A stretch of 64,000 nucleotides of DNA from CAWBUW01 sp963792075 (GTDB taxonomy: Bacteria; Chloroflexota; Anaerolineae; Anaerolineales; UBA4823), in NCBI GenBank assembly GCA_963792075.1, contig CAWBUW010000001.1, positions 62,001 through 126,000 of the forward strand, written 5' to 3'. The position numbers and the translations under genes were made by a program. Below are positions 61,086 to 64,000 of the stretch, piece after piece. Every line of letters begins with the position of its first letter. The first letter of the stretch is position 1. The notes beneath the pieces are model-generated. The model ran no database searches. It was not told the origin of the DNA and was given only the letters and a program-made list of their open reading frames with translations.

Positions 61086-62522
61086 GTGCTGACACTGGCA
61101 GATATCATAGAAGCGCTAACCGACAGCCGGCCTGAGGCGGCGAGTCGACTGGTGATCACCGAAGGGAGCATCGACTCTCGACAGGTGATCCCAGGAGCGT
61201 TGTTTGTGGCCCTGCCAGGTGAGCGCGTGGATGGACATGATTTTGTGAGTGCGGCTTTCGAGCGAGGTGCGGTAGCAGCATTGGTGCAGCGCGAAGTAAA
61301 CTGCAATGCAACCGTGCTTGACCTGCGACAACCGCTTTCTGCTGAGTTGCCTGTGGCGCCAGATGTGCTCGAGACAGGCCCGTTGTGCCTGCTGGTGACA
61401 GATCCACTCCAGTCATTGCAGAAGGTAGCGCGCTTCTGGCGGAGAAAATTGACCCTGCGTGTGATCGGGATCACGGGGAGTGTCGGGAAAAGCACCACCA
61501 AAGAGATGGCGGCTGAGGTGCTTAGCCAGCGCTACCATACGCTTAAATCTATGGGCAACCTGAACAATGAAATTGGCCTGCCCTTGATGCTGCTAAGCCT
61601 GAGCGAAGGGCACGAGCGGGCAGTCCTGGAGATGGGTTTCTACGTGTTGGGGGAAATAACGTTTTTGTGTGAGTTGGCGCTTCCGGCGGTTGGCGTCGTG
61701 ACCAATATTGGTACCGTACATGCTGAACGAGCCGGTTCGCAGGAGACGATTGCACAGGGGAAAGCCGAGCTGGTCCAGGCACTACCGGCTGCGCCAGAGG
61801 GCGTGGCGATCCTGAATTACGATGATGGACGGGTGCGAGAGATGGCGAGTATGACCCAGGCCCGCGTTTTCTATTATGGACTGGACCCGAAAGCTGATCT
61901 CTGGGCGGATCAGGTAGAAGGCCTGGGGCTGGAAGGTATTCGCTTCCGTTTGCATTATCAAGGCGAGACGCTCTACCTGCGCGTGCCTTTGATTGGACGG
62001 CACTCGGTACACACGGCGTTGCGAGCGGCAGCGGTGGGCCTGGTGGAAGGCTTGAACTGGAACGAGATTATCCAGGGGCTGCGTACCAGCACTTCGCAGT
62101 TACGCTTGGCGGTGGCTCGCACTGAAAGCGGTGCTTTGTTACTGGATGATACGTACAATGCCTCACCTGAGTCGGTCCTGGCCGCGCTCAACCTGCTGGA
62201 GGAACTGGACGGGCGTAAGATCGCGGTCCTAGGGGATATGCTAGAGCTGGGGCAGTACGAGGCGCAAGGCCATGAGATGGTTGGCATTCGCGCGGCCGAA
62301 GTCGTCAGCCAACTGGTGACGGTCGGTGAGCGTGGTCGATTGATCGCTGAGGCCGCACACATGGGAGGGCTGGCGGCTGCTGCAATCATACCACTAGAAA
62401 CGACTCAGCAAGCTACCGAGTGGCTGAAACAACAGTTAGGGCCGGGTGATGTGGTGTTGGTAAAGGGGTCGCGTGGGATGCGCATGGACCGGATTGTGTC
62501 CGCATTGGAGACGGTCGAATGA
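61086..62522 (+). CDS. murF: UDP-MurNAc-tripeptide:D-Ala-D-Ala ligase MurF
   Basis: A cytoplasmic Mur ligase of 478 residues that adds D-Ala-D-Ala. The start is GTG 61086, nine bases after ftsI. Seen: ITEGSIDSRQVIPGALFVAL near residue 24 and the ATP loop VIGITGSVGKSTTKEMAAEV near residue 128. NLNNEIGLPLMLLSLSEGHE lies near residue 158, and the C-terminal domain reads LLDDTYNASPESVLAALNLL and KIAVLGDMLELGQYEAQGHE. The last two are MurF-specific and rule out MurE. No murE gene lies between ftsI and murF. Confidence 0.95.
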   Translation: MLTLADIIEALTDSRPEAASRLVITEGSIDSRQVIPGALFVALPGERVDGHDFVSAAFERGAVAALVQREVNCNATVLDLRQPLSAELPVAPDVLETGPLCLLVTDPLQSLQKVARFWRRKLTLRVIGITGSVGKSTTKEMAAEVLSQRYHTLKSMGNLNNEIGLPLMLLSLSEGHERAVLEMGFYVLGEITFLCELALPAVGVVTNIGTVHAERAGSQETIAQGKAELVQALPAAPEGVAILNYDDGRVREMASMTQARVFYYGLDPKADLWADQVEGLGLEGIRFRLHYQGETLYLRVPLIGRHSVHTALRAAAVGLVEGLNWNEIIQGLRTSTSQLRLAVARTESGALLLDDTYNASPESVLAALNLLEELDGRKIAVLGDMLELGQYEAQGHEMVGIRAAEVVSQLVTVGERGRLIAEAAHMGGLAAAAIIPLETTQQATEWLKQQLGPGDVVLVKGSRGMRMDRIVSALETVE

Positions 62523-63514
62523 AAGAGAATTCGATCGCCCTCGCATTATCCGGTTTCAGTTTTATGCTGACCGTGATCTGGGGCCCGCCTCTGCTGCGGG
62601 TGCTGCGACATTTAAAAGTTGGTGACAAGATTCGCCTCGAACTGCCGGAGCAGTATTTGACCAAGATGGGCACCCCAACAATGGGAGGAGTTCTCATCCT
62701 GCTGCCGGTAGCGTTGATCACCGCACTGTTGAACGCGGTATCGCTGATCGGCTTGACCGTGCTGGGACGCTCGATCCTGGTGCCCTTGGGGGCGATGTTT
62801 GCTTATTGTGCGTTAGGTGCGGTAGATGATTGGGAAAAATTACGCGGCATACGGCATGCAGGCGAGGGGATGAGCGGCCGGGTGAAGTTTGCCATTCAGG
62901 TGGGGTTGGCGCTCGTGATCGCGCTGGCAGTCCGCTACCTGCTCGATGCGCCTGAAATTTACCTGCCGGTATTGAATGTGGAACTTTCACTGGGAATCTG
63001 GTACATCCCGGTGGCAGTATTTATTATCGTGGCGTCTGCAAACGCGATTAATTTCACGGATGGGCTGGATGGGTTGGCCGGGCTGATCTCGGCCACAGCC
63101 TTTGCGGTGTACGGTTTCATCGCGTTAAATCAGGGACAGGTTTACCTGGCTCGTTTTTGCTTCACGGTAGTAGGCGCTTTATTTGGGTTCTTATGGTTCA
63201 ATGTACACCCTGCGCAGCTTTTCATGGGCGATACGGGTTCGCTGCCATTGGGAGCAGCGCTCGGGGTGGTGGCCTTGATGACCGGACAGTGGCTGTTGTT
63301 GCCGCTGGTGGTCATCATTCCGGTAAGCGAAACGGTGAGTGTCATTATTCAGGTTCTTTATTTCAAGCTGACGAAAGGCAAGCGTTTTTTCAAGATGGCG
63401 CCGCTACACTACCATTTTCAGCTTTTGGGTTTAAGTGAAACCCAAATTGTGCAGCGGTTCTGGTTGATCAGTTTGATCGCGGCGATGCTGGCAATTGCAC
63501 TGGCGATGGCGTAA
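62519..63514 (+). CDS. mraY: Phospho-MurNAc-pentapeptide transferase MraY
   Basis: A membrane enzyme of 331 residues that makes lipid I from UDP-MurNAc-pentapeptide and undecaprenyl phosphate. Seen: about ten membrane helices, MGTPTMGGVLILLPVALITA near residue 51, the Asp pair in YCALGAVDDWEKLRG near residue 98, NAINFTDGLDGLAGLISATA near residue 176, and FMGDTGSLPLGAALGVVALM near residue 235. The end has PLHYHFQLLGLSETQIVQRF. It overlaps murF by 4 bp. Confidence 0.96.
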   Translation: MKENSIALALSGFSFMLTVIWGPPLLRVLRHLKVGDKIRLELPEQYLTKMGTPTMGGVLILLPVALITALLNAVSLIGLTVLGRSILVPLGAMFAYCALGAVDDWEKLRGIRHAGEGMSGRVKFAIQVGLALVIALAVRYLLDAPEIYLPVLNVELSLGIWYIPVAVFIIVASANAINFTDGLDGLAGLISATAFAVYGFIALNQGQVYLARFCFTVVGALFGFLWFNVHPAQLFMGDTGSLPLGAALGVVALMTGQWLLLPLVVIIPVSETVSVIIQVLYFKLTKGKRFFKMAPLHYHFQLLGLSETQIVQRFWLISLIAAMLAIALAMA

Positions 63515-63538
63515 AGATGGTACTTTGCGAGAGGATGT

Positions 63539-64000
63539 ATGACGAAGTGGCAGGGTAAGAAAGTTCTGGTGATTGGGGCCGCCCGGCAGGGTGTAGCACT
63601 GGCGCGTTACCTGGCGGGTGAAGGCGCGCGGGTGATCTTGAACGATCAGCGCCCGTTGGACCAGCTCCAGGACGCCCAGTGGGCATTGCAGGGCTTGCCA
63701 GTAGAATGGGTGGCCGGCGGCCATCCATTGAGTGTTCTGGAGGGCGTGCAGATGGTGTGCCTTTCAGGGGGGGTGCCCTTGACGCTGCCCCTGGTGCAAG
63801 AAGCGCTGCGCCTGGGTATGTACCTGTCAAATGATTTACAGATTTTCATGGAAGTAGCGCCTTGCCGGGTGATTGGCATTACAGGCTCGGCAGGCAAGAC
63901 AACCACGACCACTCTCGTGGGGCGGATTGCACAGCAAACGATAGCCATGAAAGATGAAGCCGGACCAGGATTTTATCCCAGCCATGCTTGGGTTGGGGGC
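63539..64000 (+). CDS. murD: UDP-MurNAc-L-Ala:D-Glu ligase MurD, C-terminus beyond the window
   Basis: The first 154 codons of MurD, the ligase that adds D-glutamate. Seen: the N-terminal Rossmann stretch KKVLVIGAARQGVALARYLA, the segment CLSGGVPLTLPLVQEALRLG, and the ATP loop RVIGITGSAGKTTTTTLVGR near residue 112. GAGGATGT precedes the ATG, which lies 24 bp after mraY. The order mraY-murD is standard in dcw clusters. Confidence 0.92.
   Translation, partial: MTKWQGKKVLVIGAARQGVALARYLAGEGARVILNDQRPLDQLQDAQWALQGLPVEWVAGGHPLSVLEGVQMVCLSGGVPLTLPLVQEALRLGMYLSNDLQIFMEVAPCRVIGITGSAGKTTTTTLVGRIAQQTIAMKDEAGPGFYPSHAWVGG

Overview
The window reads as a chromosomal segment of a Chloroflexota bacterium, most likely class Anaerolineae. 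The indicators are the LysW-dependent lysine cluster, a quinol-oxidising alternative complex III (ACIII), many DUF families and Thr/Pro-rich lipoproteins common in that phylum, and a mraZ-led dcw cluster. No marker here fixes the genus.

Layout. 1-8071: LysW-type amino-acid biosynthesis. A homocitrate-synthase gene runs left and leaves the window; lysW-lysX-lysY-lysZ-lysJ-lysK runs right; a lipoprotein gene sits between them. 8103-16562: a leftward ACIII operon (ActA, ActB in two polypeptides, ActC, ActD, ActE) with a five-heme collagen-like lipoprotein at its head and a triheme lipoprotein at its tail. 16764-19429: a pseudo-receiver protein and a two-component system whose sensor carries two haem-binding CxxCH motifs. 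19537-20587: a degenerate insertion sequence. 20739-24272: a LacI regulator with a URO-D family protein, a frameshifted fic gene and a DUF6573 remnant. 24276-29097: two large lipoproteins, initiator tRNA-Met, a DivIC-like gene and tRNA-Leu. 29164-30371: a broken ISAs1-type transposase. 30754-36390: envelope genes (sensor-kinase-like protein, LysM protein, LCP ligase, polysaccharide deacetylase). 36455-42071: gyrA and two membrane proteins. 42264-50040: tryptophanase, small stress/redox genes, a MalT-like LuxR activator and an MBL hydrolase. 50104-52364: rny-recX. 52964-56984: malic enzyme and a CocE-type hydrolase. 57198-64000: mraZ-rsmH-ftsL-ftsI-murF-mraY-murD, cut by the window edge.

Main discovery. 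Each of the two LysW transcription units starts with its own transcription attenuator, built to the same plan: consensus promoter, nearly leaderless leader peptide, three competing hairpin strands, then an intrinsic terminator just before the structural gene. The homocitrate-synthase leader peptide carries a cluster of Lys codons; the lysW-operon leader peptide carries a cluster of Arg codons. This suggests that the first committed lysine step is controlled by lysine and the shared LysW enzymes by arginine. The carrier pathway may therefore serve both lysine and ornithine/arginine, as reported for Sulfolobus. This is an inference from sequence and has not been tested.

A second theme is a set of at least ten perfect palindromes with 15-26 bp stems between genes. 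Copies share flanking arms but have unrelated stems. Four protein-coding reading frames (transposase, fic, DUF6573 remnant, malic enzyme) are each broken by an apparent loss of one base in a G or C run, which points to systematic assembly error rather than four true pseudogenes.
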